Shown: positions 46,132 to 58,632 of the stretch, one piece after another | Numbering within the stretch: the first letter of the stretch is position 1 | Layout of the letters: each line of letters starts with the position of its first letter | DNA from: Nephromyces sp. MM_2019 | Taxonomy: Eukaryota; Apicomplexa; Aconoidasida; Nephromycida | NCBI GenBank assembly: GCA_015657535.1 | Contig: JADHZB010002047.1 | Location: 54,100 to 118,099, forward strand | Direction: 5' to 3' | Length of the DNA stretch: 64,000 nucleotides | The notes under the pieces: model-generated | What the model was told of the DNA's origin: nothing | Seen by the model: only the letters and a program-made list of their open reading frames with translations | The model's database searches: none | Made by a program: the position numbers and the translations under genes

Positions 46132-49100
46132 CTGAATTCTTGTCGATATTATCAAAGAGATAGTTAATTTGGCTCTCGATGGACCTAAGAATTCCTATCA
46201 AGTCTCCACGTTGCCTTTCTTGCTTATTTTCCATAGAGACAATGCCTGAAGCCTTCGATAGTATCTGAGCAAGGCTCTCCTCACACTGAGCTCCTCTTAA
46301 AACCTCTAACTTTTTTTTTAAAATTTCTTGCCTAGCCTTCTCTTGCAATATCTTTGACCCTGCCATAGATGAAGCGTCGATTGCCAAACTTTTTCCTCCA
46401 ACAAGTAGATAAGTTCAGATTTGTATGGTGCAGCAAATAATTGCCTAAAGTTTTACTAGCAGGTTACGAATACTATCTCTCAAGCTGTTCCGTCATGACT
46501 ATATATAAAAAGTAGCGCTACTTGCTTTTTTTTATTTTAACTTTAATTTTAAAGTACGCTATTTTTATTTTTTAGTCTCAGAGTAAGTTGCCTAATATAT
46601 ATATTCACTAAAAATAGTACAAAAATAAGCTGTAAACGCTGGTCTGTAAAAAAAAAAAAATTATCAGAATTTGCATGGAGTTGCATGTTTAGCCGAAAAA
46701 AAAGGAACAAGTACCTACGTGTATCGGCCTGCGCAGAATTAATAAAAGCCATCTTCGCATCCAATGAGGCTTTCGCCTGTCCAAATCGCAGCTTTACGTC
46801 ATTACAGGACTGAGATATAACGATACCAATATTTGTAAGACCGTAGAGTTACTAGCTGCGCGTTTTTCCAATACTATAATTTTTATTTATTTTTAGCTTG
46901 AAAAGTAATATAAAACGAGAGTGGTTCCTTCAAGCCTTTTGTGTGTGTCCTTTTAAGATAGCATTTTTTAAAGGAATAATTTATACAGCATGTAGTGTGC
47001 ACGTCTATGATCACAAAAAGTTGCTGTGGACAAATAGTTAGCTAATGTGCAGGAGAATACTACATGTGTCTATGCCCAACTCCATCGTGGTATTTAGGTG
47101 TTTCATTTATCCTAGCATAATTTATCTTGTTTTATTGTTATCATAAATAATTGGATGCTATCCCAGTTTCTAAAAATTAAATTTAATCAATCAGTTTCGA
47201 TATTTTCAAATTCGCATATGGAAATACCGTTCATGGCTATGCGGATGATCGCCACCGGCATATTCAACGAGTTCTTTACCTCCTGAGCTCCCTCAAGCGC
47301 CTGCAACACAAAAAAGTTTTGCCGCTCCATAAACTGTACTGCTTCCATGAACTGACTAGGGTCTTTAATGAGCGAATTTAACAATTTGTTAAAACTGTCG
47401 TTCGCTTGAGCGGCAGAAGTATCCACCGGAATACCACGGAGACTATAGGTGTACCCATCAGATATGTGCGGCGCTTCTTTACTATAGGTAGAGAATGTCT
47501 CATCAGAGAAGTTGTCGAAAGATGCATTATTCGGAAAAGCCTCAAAAATACTCCTCGATCTGGGCAGCTTCTTACTTTCTTTGTACGCAAAGAGTAAAAG
47601 AACATTTTTTAGGCATGAGCAGCAGTTTACCTACTTATTCCTTGTGCTATTGTAACAAATTTATACCAGCATTATTCTACTCATGTTTTAACCGGGATTA
47701 ATTTGATGTTTGGCTGGATATAATGCAAAATTTTAGTCTCGTGTTTTTCGCTACACAAATTAGAAATCAGAAAAAAAAACTAGTACAAAACAATTAAGCT
47801 CCAATGTACTATTTAATTCTTACTTGATGCTGCTCTCAGCATAATACATTTTTCAGCTAGTTTTTTCTATCGTGTCGTATCTTTATGCTTTTAGTAACTA
47901 ATATAGAAATACAAAAAAAATGAAGGCACGCGCCTCAGAAATCCGTTATAACTCTCTAGTTTTTCCCATCTCCATGAAATCTATGTTAAGGAATCCCATT
48001 GAGATAGCACCGTAGGGCTGTCCTTTAATCACTTGTTACTAAAATGTTAGAATAACAATCATAGCATAAGTGTACTGAAAGGTACTACCGCCTATAAGTT
48101 GACTACTTAACGCAATGCATGTTAGTACGCTTATATCCAAATGACTGGAATGAGGCTTGATAAACTTTATCATTACCCCGATCTGCGCAGTGTATTTTTA
48201 ATAAATTTTCCTCTTATCGTTTTCATTATTATAGCTACGCAACTTTAGTATATTACTTAAATACCGAGAGAAGCACATTTGGGCCAAAAATAGACATTTT
48301 CAACTTTATTCGTTGTCTGCTTTGCAAAGTGCCTCCTACATATACAAATGTAAGCTTTGCAATTGTGCAGTATAGAGTGAACCAGTTATGAGGTACTGTC
48401 AAGGATACTAGCTGATAAAAACAAATTGTTTTCCTGGCAGTGCACTTCATTCCACTACGCACAACTTTACCTCGCCTTGTTTTCGTGCTAGATGCTGCAG
48501 TGTAATAAGAATTGGTTTGACTTCCAGAATCAGGTGCTTGTAACGAGAGACCTAGCTGGCGATGATCAGACACGCGATATTGGTCAAGCCTATAAACAAT
48601 TACAACAGTTAAGTGGGATTATCCTAGGTATCTCCTCTAATTAGCATCTCAGTGCCGTGCTACGTAGATGCCAGGTGACAACAGAGCGCCTGTCACGCCA
48701 GTCTCACGATTACGTCTAGCACTATAGAACTCATGTTTTGTTTTGCGATAATATTGGCAAGGATTACCATGGATTACTAACCATGCACGCTAACAAAAAC
48801 TTAAGGTTGGATTTACACACATCGAATATTTCGGGTTTTCGCTTATTAACTCTGAGCCCTTGCTTTGAAGCGTTTATCATTTCTTAGCCGTAAGTGCACC
48901 AATAATGATACGCTCGCATCATCCACGCTCACATGCTATTCGTGCAACTCGCCCCCCTGTAAGTTTACATGCATATAGAGCTGCGAGTACACTTCTTGAT
49001 TCCCTTTCCAATAATTATTGCGTTATTAATTCTCATCTTATTTACCATAATATAGCCACTGGTGAATTCGTGACTTCAGCCTTGCAAATAGCCAGGCTGA

Positions 49101-50987
49101 AGTTACACGGCTTGGAGCACCATGTTTATATATAGCGGTGCCATAGAGCATGGAAGAAAATTTTCTGCACTTCACTTTTTGGAAGTGAGGAATTAAAAAA
49201 TTGCTGCTACTCACTTGAAGGATTCTTCAGGAGAAGCTGCCCCCATCCAGGCTTTCAGCTTTTGCGCCTCATGCAGAGTATCAGAATTAGCTCTTGCTGT
49301 ACTGAAAAGCCTCTCACATGTGCCTTTTCTTTCATCCAGGTGTTTCATAGCAATTTTGTTAGCTTCATTCAAAGTTTCCGCCTCCTACAAGAGTTCACAA
49401 TGAAATTTCTTTGAGAGTACTCTTCTATTTGGCCGTCAACTAAGCGCAGTTCAAGCGCTACTCCCAGAGACTAATAATTTAACTGTTATCAGCTAGAAAT
49501 TTGTTGCGTGTCATGTACCATTAATCTTGATATAGGGTCCAAATAAGCAGCAAGTATAACGGCTGAGACTATAAAAAATTGAGCTTTTCTTGAACTAGAA
49601 AAAGAACTATATTAGGCTGCAACACAACTCATATATTAGCGCTTAGTATCATGACATACTAAAGCACTACGCAGCGCAAGTCAAGTTGTAAATTTTTCAG
49701 TCTGCTAGAAATATGAAGGTAGCATTATAATCTCAAAACCATTCCTATTTTGTGGCGCTTCCTCTTTTCATGGAAGTCAGTTGTGCACACAACCATAAAT
49801 AACACCGAACCCAATATACTCAGATGCGCATGACTTGAAATTTTAATATCGTGGTAGATCGTAACAAGTTCCCTGAAGCAATGCTTACACCCATTTTGTT
49901 TAAACAGCAAGCCTAGTTTAACTCCAACGGAAAAACCAATGCATATGCCCTGTCATGATGCTTATGAAGCTATAACCACCAGTGAGAGGTTTGGGCTGCC
50001 GATAAACATACTACCCAAAGAGGCGTATATGGCTGTACAAAAATATTCCAGAATCATTATATATTAGTTGCTTCTTAAAGGATTGTCAACCACAGCTCCT
50101 AGTTCAAGGCCATATAACGTAACATTATGATAACTAGTACCGGATAGTGTTAAGAAGATGGGGATATAGCTTCCATTATAAAGAGGGCTTCCAGTATTTT
50201 AGCAAAAGCTCCCCCGTAGTAGAAAAATCTCAATTATCCAACTTTTTTGGTGTCTAAAAAATTGATCATTCTTAGAGTTTTTACCCGGACGGCCATACCG
50301 CTGGGAACCCCCATAACCTCCACCCTACCTGGGTAATTTGATCATACTCTTTAGCATATGCTAATGCCTTAGCTTCCATGCGCTTTACCCGGTCGCTCAA
50401 GCTCTGTAGGCTGTAGTACATATTTTGCCTTTTATCCCAGTCTCCGCTATATCTAGATACAAGACTATTCCTGTGAGTCCGAGATAACATGCTGGCCGTA
50501 TCTTCATTTTTTTGAGATTCCATATGCTTCTCTGCCCTATCGTAGAATACCAGGTACAATTGCTTTTAGAAACGGTGCACCGCTACGCAGCTGTCACTCG
50601 AATTGTAGCATTGACTTAGTTTAGATGTTGAGTTAACCAACTTTGAAAAAAAAACTATTTTAACTATTGTGCGTTCAAGAAAAGGAACATTGTAATGTCA
50701 GCGCATCCAATCTGCATACATCAGCAATTTTTTTGCGAGGATTTTTGGTTATTCTCTAATTCGTGATCTATCTATGTATCCAGTACTACCTATGTTGGGA
50801 TAAAACTTATGTAATTCCATAAGTAAGTATCGAACTGGCGTGCCTACGTTATTGCGGGGTAGGAAATACTGGCGATATTTACCAATTCTCACTTGGTGAC
50901 GCTTATATTCGCTTTTATTTCAGCAGAGGGGTGCTCAGCAGTAACTTCCTTCGAGAGTTGAGGAAAGTTAATTTTCGCTTCTAGCAT
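46132..50987 (-). CDS. Coiled-coil protein resembling cilia/flagella-associated protein 100 (MIA complex, DUF4200), at least 7 exons
   Basis: Exons on the minus strand: 50893-50987, 50329-50536, 49215-49384, 48471-48589, 47280-47578, 46715-46809, 46132-46388. Phases agree across all six joins, giving 414 codons before a GTAGGG donor at 46,131. If that donor is unused the frame stops at 46,106. The start is the first ATG of a clean exon (MLEAKINFPQLSKEV). Residues about 55-155 form a coiled coil (MYYSLQSLSDRVKRMEAKAL, EAETLNEANKIAMKHLDERK), as in DUF4200. After a Ser-rich linker, FMEAVQFMERQNFFVLQALE then GAQES resembles the QNL-LIQ segment of CFAP100/CFAP73. A second coiled coil (KILQEKARQEILKKKLEVLR) follows. 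In that family the protein links to inner-arm dynein f on axonemes. Assignment rests on motif memory and could be another axonemal coiled-coil protein. Acceptors of exons 5 and 7 are pyrimidine-poor. Confidence 0.55.
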
Positions 50988-53272
50988 TTTCGCTGAATAT
51001 AATAAGCCTATATCCCAAGGAAGAGGAACACTTTTGGAAATAGCAGTGAGTATTTATTTCGTGACGTACAGATGCTTCGTAACCTAAAAATAGGAATAAA
51101 GCCTCGCTGCCATACTTCATTAGAACCTTGAAGTATTAGCAAGCAAAATGGGTAAATTTTTAAGCCATGGACGATGTTAATACGCCAGGCACGAAATTCG
51201 GCATCTTTGCTTCAGCGTAGCTCAGAGAGGCAGCTCTCTGAAAAACAAGTGGAGCTATGGTATATTCTATCACTGAAGATTATACTGCTGGCAAGATTGG
51301 GACCCAGGTAAAGAATTCCATAGCATTTAAATTTACAAGAAGATAAGCATGTGTAGGCAAGCACGCAGTACATGTACAAACGCCAGCGAGTGATATGCTC
51401 TACTAGATCTGCCTTCTACTTTGAGCACCGTAGATTAAGGGTGAAAATTAGTTACGCCGCATGCGAATAGATCTTGAATTTTTGGAGCCAACCTTTTATT
51501 AGCGGAAACAATGCGCAGCGCACGATGGAGTAACTCGCTAAACATATTTTGCAGAACATTGGCGACAGGCTTAGCACATGTCTTCGCAGCAAAGTCTACG
51601 ATAATTTTTTAGTGGGGTGAATTGGAGCAGAGGCTGCCAACCCACATCACATAGAAACGCTACCAAGCACGAAATAATGGCACTATAACACGCTTCTGGT
51701 CGAGGCCTCTTCCTTAGCACACACCTATGACACCCACGGGTAGCCACGGAAGAAGCGCAATACGGTAAATCCCATAGGAAAGGAGAGCCTTCCAAGCTTC
51801 AGCATAATTCAGTTGCTTTACTCAGGGGAGGAAGTCTAACTTAACCACTGTTATCGACTCTACATCAGAAAGAACTAACCAATGAATTAATTTCCGTTGC
51901 ACATAAGTCCCTCTGGCACACGGAAGCGCTAAGAGTCGCGCATTCCAAAAAAATACAAGCAATGTTTACTTGGAAATTTTTGTCTACAATGCGCATACAA
52001 GATAAAAAACTTCATAAATACTATCAACTTTTTTTCATTCAGTTGATTTTGCCCTAGCATCCTGATAATAAGAAGGCGATACTATAGCGAGGGATGCTTT
52101 AATGTAATTCTGTGTGCTTCGGTCGAATTATGCGCCTGTAGGTTCACCTAAGCTACGCAGCAGCACCAGCACATCCACTTGAAATATTAAGCTCAACAGC
52201 ATCACAATTTTACCAGGGCCAGCATTGTGGCAGATAGGCTCCATTATCAAATTGTCAATTTAACCATCGGGTAGCCTATTGCATAGCAACATTTTAGTGA
52301 AGGAAATTAATTCCCTGTAGTCAAGTAAAATGCATTCCATAGAGTAAAATTAGCCCACTACAAGCTCTGTGCCAACGATTAAAACAAAAATAGAAACTTA
52401 GCCGCGGTGATTTGCAGCAACGAAAACCTTTCAATTGCTCATAAGAACAAGACTGCCTGCAGAAATAGTTTGCGCTGCAATCGAAGCTACTATAAAACTT
52501 AGAAAATTATTTTAGGAAAATATTTGAATGCTTCAGCGTAATTGGATAATACTGCTGCTCAAAACTCAGCTTGAGGCAAGCTCATTCTAAGGTTACTTCT
52601 ATGCTGCAAATTGAATCGCTTCACAACGAGCCAACCGGAAAATAGGTGGCTAGTCGCACATTTTCCGGAGCATCATTAGGTGATACCGCTGCATATATCA
52701 CCTTCACTGAATAGGAAGCTTGATTTATTTGCGCGAAGGTGTATTTCAAGCAGAAAATTTACCGGAAAAATTCAACCTTATGCACCCATGCTTGGTATTT
52801 TAGCAAGGGAAGAATATTGCCGAAGTACGAAAAGAGGTGCAATATTTTATTGGTGTGAATGAAAAAGTTAAATTCGATTCCGCCTCTTGTATTGGTACAG
52901 CATGTGGAAAAAAAACAAATAAAACAAGCATCCCATTGAAATTTTTGAGCCTTAAACCCTCTGCGATCGTAAGCATCAACGCACAAAAGCAAGCAAACAA
53001 AAAGCAAATGACCAGGCAAGTCTTCCACAAGAATACTTCAAACACCTCCAATAAAGCAGCACAACGCGTATAGGCATAATTAAAAAAAACTCTTGAATAC
53101 ATCATTCACATTGGGCTTCAATAATAACTGCGGATGGAATCCATAACTCCAGTACTATTGCTTATAAATGAAAGTTTAAATTGAAAAAAATTTAAGTAAG
53201 TGGTAGCTTTTTATAGTGGCACTATACATTAATATGGGCGAGGAGCTTCTCAGCACAATTAAAACTAGTCGG
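50988..53272. other. Region between the CFAP100-like start and uS12m stop; one ambiguous ORF pair
   Basis: No confident gene. At 52,800-53,105 the minus strand has a 101-codon ATG frame with two strongly hydrophobic stretches (for example WKTCLVICFLFACFCALML), while the plus strand over nearly the same bases (52,837-53,073) has a 78-codon hydrophilic frame. Either could be a small protein or neither may be used. The remainder has only short frames. Confidence 0.35.
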
Positions 53273-55474
53273 TTAAGAAGATCTACTTTTTTCGCGTGCT
53301 TCCTTGGCTTGATGGTAGTCAACATTGAACCGTATGTAGTCCTTAGGAACATCTTCATCTATAGCTAGTGGAGTCGTTCTGTAGCTTCCATCAGGATTCC
53401 TCCAGGTCATCCACTTATAGCGATTAAAGTTTTCCCTATCTTCCTGTGTAAATACATGCTTGAGGTTCCAACGGTCTAACCTCCAAGATCTCTTTTCATT
53501 TGAGAGTTTCACCCCAAACTTACTGCGGGACCTTAATCTGTCCCTAACCGGTAAAAGGTCATATACGCCTCTCACAACTTTATAGTTGCTATAAGCAAAA
53601 ATTTGGCATTTTGTGCGGAATAAACGACAACCATAAGATCTTTGAAACACATAACAAAGCCTGATTTCACTATAAATAGCACGAACATTAACAGACGCTT
53701 AGGAAAACTAAGACAAAACAAAAATGAAAAATGAAGATGTTCGTAACGCATAAAAAATTGACAGGATGTACTGGCATTCGGCCAGAGAATTCAATAGATG
53801 AGAGAACTCCAATTGAGATAGTTCTCTTTATAAACTCAAGAGTATAGGAATTAATACAAAGTCATTGAGGTATAAGCAAGGAAGCGTATAAAAACTGGCA
53901 TAAAAACTTAGAGATACGCCCATAAGCAACTAGTGAGGCATTGATGTACAGATTTAAGCTATGAGCACAGAGTATATCTAGGTCGCTGTTTAGGTTTGTT
54001 TGCAAAAGAAAAAATTGTAGCGTAAGTAGATAACTACTTTTTGAAAAGATAGAAGTAAACCGCTTATAAATAACATATCACGATCGTTTTAATGATATTT
54101 TGATGATTCTAATAATTTTTTCAATTCTTAAAAGTATCATTAAGCTGAAGTGCATATTTTTAGCTCATGGAAGAAACAAAAAAGAGATTCTCAGCTTCGC
54201 AAATAACCAATGAGAGCCTAAAGAGCGAATTCCCTACGAAAAATTACATTTGAGCCTACATATAAAAATAAGCAAAATTTCAAGAAAACTGCCAAAATTT
54301 CCCCCCCACTAATCGGTCAGCGCTCACTAAAGCGGCAAAAACAATTATTATAAACGACTGACCATCCAGGGATATCCTTTGTACGTCCTCCTCGCACTAG
54401 AACGACAGAGTGAACACCCAGGTTATGCCCTATTCCTGGTATATAAGCAGTCACTGTTTTGCCCGTAGACAGCCGTACACGGGCTACTTTCCTCAAACCA
54501 GAATTTGGCTTTTTTGGTGCCTGAACCCTTACGGCAGTACAGATCCCTTTTTTAAATGGAGCACCTGGGTGGAAGAAATATAATTTAGTAAGTTTGATTT
54601 ACGGGTAAGAATTCAGTGAGAATTAGATGCCTGGGGAATAGCTCTGGCGATTGATATATACAGTCTGTGTAAAAAATTCAGAAAAGAAAGAGCTGCAGGG
54701 TCATTTTTTAAAGCTCAAATTCAAGGTCACGTGATGTGCATGACATTAAAACATATGCTAAGAAAAAACAAAAGCGACATCTTCTATATGATAAACAAAA
54801 TATAATGAAGTCATTGCCAGGATTACGCTTACACACTCCAAAAAGCGTGCAAACAGTTTTCAACTTAAAAATTTAGCTAGCTTATATTAAAAATTGCTAA
54901 AGTTAGCTTTCATCCATTTCCTTGCGTGCTTAAATATTTTATTCTTTAAAGACGCATATTCTGATAGGAGTCCATTATAATAAACATGAAGCAGGCTGCG
55001 ATAACCTTTCTCCAAGTTTTATTAAAACTACTTTGTGTCACGTCTTTATAAAAATGACATCTCACCTTCTAACCATTTAGAACGCCAGTTTTTTGGTTTG
55101 TACCTTGGTATCATGGTTGGTCGTCGCTTGTAGAACATTCTGCCAGAGATATTGCGTGTAGAAAAATAGCGAACTTGGCCTGCTGCATAAATAGCAGAGG
55201 GATACTTAAAAGACCAGTTTTGGCTCCAAGGAATACACGGACGAGGAATATTTCCAGAAATAACTGCAGCTACAGGAGAATCCAGGCTGGTTGGCGATTG
55301 CCTTGGGGTATTAGAAGTAGCAAAAAAAATGCCAGCTCGTATCGGCTTCAGCAAATCCAACCGTACTGAGGAAAAGGAATGGAAGGAAGCATCCTGCTTT
55401 GGAAGCCATTTTAGTAGATAAAAAGGGCATCGCAAAAGAGACTTTGAAGATAAAATAGACTGGCTTCCTGCCAT
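53273..55474 (-). CDS. Mitochondrial small-subunit ribosomal protein uS12m, 3 exons, 308 aa
   Basis: uS12 lines the decoding centre of the small ribosomal subunit. Exons: 55066-55474, 54363-54564, 53273-53588, closing to 927 nt. The conserved core sits at about residues 135-235: [60 protein letters not shown], then [20 protein letters not shown]. The bacterial-type [10 protein letters not shown] and GHNLGVHS loops are intact. About 135 extra N-terminal residues are rich in Ser/Arg with few acids, fitting a mitochondrial presequence plus extension (an apicoplast target is less likely but possible). A 70-residue C-terminal extension (for example [20 protein letters not shown]) follows the usual end. 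Bacterial uS12 is about 124 residues, so this is much longer. The third intron border creates a PGC-N junction in place of the common PGV-R. Confidence 0.93.
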
Positions 55475-57655
55475 CTTCGATAGTAGCGGGTACTGAGGCT
55501 CAAGTGTACATGGTTACAGCAAGTGCGAAGTTTAAACTTTAGGGACTCATAACGGGGTCACAGAAATATCCTGCAATTTTTCAGAATGTAGACATAGAAA
55601 ATTGTAACATGAGAAAATTGAGGGGGAACATGAAAGCTGATATAGGGTGGAGTTCCATGCAAGTAACTTTACAGGAGAATCTCCGAGAAAACGCAATTGA
55701 CCGCTCAGACTCCATCCAATTTAATGAACAACAGGATTTCAAACGAATAGTAAAGAGAAATCCGAAAACTTCCGCAGGGGAATATAAAAGCTAGGAGTTA
55801 GAGGTTGAAGATATCACTCAAGGCAATTTCGCAGGTGAAATAGTCACGGGATTTTTTACATACCCGTTCAGAGAATGGGGCTAGTGGCAGTTAGCAGAGG
55901 ACCCTGGTACCTCGTCGGCAGACTTCCTGGATCTAGGAAGGCCAAGAGAATACTTCAGTTCATTGTTACTAGGAATAATGAGATACCTTGTATTACACTG
56001 CGTGAAAAAGAGCTTTATACAAATTCCGCATAACGCAAAAAGCTCCAAGGAATTGCTTCATCGTTACATATAGCTTTTTGATTGTTGTTGCGAAGAAGTT
56101 TCCGCCTTCTATACGATAGTCCCTTCTGTAGAAAAAAAACGCCCCATGTATTGATTCTTGCTCTTGCACTGCACCTCTTATGTCGGAGCAAGACACATGC
56201 CTACCATCCTGCATTATTATTCTTTCACTTAAGAATACCTGAAAACAAAAACTTCTATTCCACACCCATGTATGACGTTCAGTGTTTCATTAAGCCTTCT
56301 GACCCTCTAATTTTTTTCTGGGATGAGCTACTGAATCATTGTTTACGCCTTATTGCCTAGGCATGAGCCTAAATCTGACATAAGCGTTGTTGAAATGTTG
56401 CACTGGGTTTAGGGCTCCAGTGCAACTTGTGAAAATTACGAGAAATTAGGTTACTGTCTATATCATTAGACTATTGCCTAAATTGTTACACTAGGGGAAG
56501 CTCTACTAATTCTCAGGGTAGGCATCGCTATTTTGGTCATAGATTTCGATGAGTGTGGTGTTTCCCCAAAAAATCGAAAAATACTGCAAAAAGTATATTT
56601 AAAAATGAGAAAGATCATATAAATTTGAGTGACATCATTAGTTCACAATTTTAATTGACTTTTAATATAAAAATTATGAATGATATTATGGCAAATAGAT
56701 ACGCAAAGCAATTACTGTAAAAAACGATGTTCTCGCATATTTATTATTCAATTAAGAGAAAAAATAAGCGTTATTTTTTGGTAATCCTGGGAAAAGCAAT
56801 GTTGAAAATACCCCTAAAAAAGTGCTTAGTGTTGTACCATCAATCCTGCAATGTAATATAATTCTTCCGTTTTTGTTTTACCTATGTTGTACACTGTATG
56901 CAGCCAAAAGAAGGGCCACCATAGATTAATTCTCGATGGGTAAAATAGAATCAAAGCCAAATATTAATCAAAGATGAATGAATAGCGCTTAAAACTAAAA
57001 AAACCCTGGCTGCATCAATGATATTTTTCCTCAAAATATCATGCGCTTTTAAGCAGCAATCGCTGATTGAGGGTACATGAAATAGAGTTGGCGATAAAAG
57101 TTAGCATTATTTTTGTTTGAAGTGAATAGAAAAAGAGTTCCCCATGCGTTAACTTTAGGGTTCCAATCGGTCAATTCCTCAATTTTGCACATTATTGCAC
57201 ACCTTATTTATGCTGCATCTACCAGCGATATACCAGCTTGTATTTTTAAGGGTAAATCATAGCTTCGAGTTGCTCCATTCTCAAAGCTTGGTATGGTTCA
57301 TTGCTACTTGGGTAAAGCTTGCCTTTTTCCAATTAGTTCTCTCGCAAAGCTTGCTTAGGTTAATCACTGCTCGCAGAAGATTATTACTCCTTGTGTAAAT
57401 CGAATCTATGGATATGAAGGGGGGTAAAATTGAATTAAAATAATCCCAACTTCCACAAAAACCGAGTGTATGCTATCAGGTAAGCAGTCTCAAATAAGGT
57501 GTTTTTTAAATTAAGTGCCGTTTTCATCTATAAATTTTAAGTCATAACTATGCTAGGTATTAGAAGTGTGTTGCGGCCCTCTTTCGGGCGGTACATGGCA
57601 CAAGCCCCTATTATGGATTTTTTATAGTTTTTAATAAAAAATGATATATTTTCAG

Positions 57656-57846
57656 TATACAAAACGAAAAATTATATTGAAGTCTATGAAATTTCCAGAC
57701 CAATCAGCTATCACAAGGTCTAAGTGACAGTAATCGAGGCAGCAGTCTTGAAAAAAGCTGTTGGTTCAAGCTATGGTCCTCTCTCTTCTCAGGCTCATGG
57801 AAAAAAGAGTTTACCATCACGCGTGCACATAAAATGGGAGAACTGA
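57656..57846 (+). CDS. Candidate 3' end of an unidentified plus-strand gene
   Basis: Two segments join in phase 0: 57656-57717 after ATATTTTCAG (YKTKNYIEVYEISRPISYHK, donor GTCTAA) and 57793-57846 after CTCTCTTCTCAG (AHGKKSLPSRVHIKWEN then TGA). The 75-nt intron is similar in size to HORMA introns and the second acceptor is strong. A different frame in the second segment also reads like protein (WKKEFTITRAHKMGELILPQ), so the exact model is uncertain. Product unknown. Confidence 0.25.
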
Positions 57847-58449
57847 TACTGCCGCAGAGTTAATTTTTGAGAAGGAAACTATACATCATTTCAAGGACCA
57901 GGGGGGATTTAGCTCCAAGGACGAAGCCGAAAAATGTAATCCCGAACTAGAGAAAGCGCAAGCTTATTTATAGCTAGCAATATCTAAATAACACTTAAAT
58001 GCTAATAATCGGCAACAAGAAAATGCTGCGCCATTATGCGGGTCTCTTCCTTCCAACCCAACAATTACAACTGATGAGGGAAGAATCTAAGGCAAGTAGA
58101 GATATACTCACATAGTGGCAGGTACATCTTTAAAAAATAGGATGATCTGCTAATTAGATTCATTCGTGAGGTATAGAATGTTTTGATTTGCTGCTAAGGG
58201 ACATTAAAAAAAACTCCCTCCACGTTTTAGTGCACCGTCATATGCCTTGAAGCTATTCGTAAGCGAAAGCAGTAAACGGCGCGGCATCTCAAGAAGTAAC
58301 AAAAATATGTTACAGAAAGTCCAAATGTTACGATAGAATCGGTTGTGGGCCAGAGCATTTTTTTTACAATGCAAGGTAGCTCATTCAATTGCATTTTCTC
58401 CTAGGAAAATATCAATTGTTGGCCCCAAATTTAATACGCACAAAAATAG

Positions 58450-58632
58450 TCACGCCAATAACCATTTATTTTTTTTCTGAAGAAAGTGTGCGCCTATTCT
58501 TGCAGGTGCTACATCGGTTAAAGATTCTGAATTAATAAGTAGTATTCTGTTTTTTAAGAAGTACAATATGTCAATAGCATAAGAATTTACAGTAAGAACA
58601 ATTTTTTCTACAGCCGCCGAGTGAATACTGTT
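58450..58632 (-). CDS. Candidate exon of an unidentified minus-strand gene
   Basis: A 60-codon open stretch follows a TTATTAGTAG acceptor and reads with normal protein composition (HSAAVEKIVLTVNSYAIDIL, then SLTDVAPARIGAHFLQKK) to a TAG at 58,450. It would be a terminal exon. No family is recognised and no partner exon was found before the DRG2 stop at 59,800. Confidence 0.25.
   Translation of the reverse strand, partial: NSIHSAAVEKIVLTVNSYAIDILYFLKNRILLINSESLTDVAPARIGAHFLQKKNKWLLA

Noticed and set aside
47187..47279. Read-through of CFAP100-like exon 5 to a TGA at 47,187
   Set aside because: A GTAAAG donor at 47,279 joins in phase 0 to a good exon at 46,809 that continues the coiled coil. 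Read-through gives a short unrelated tail.
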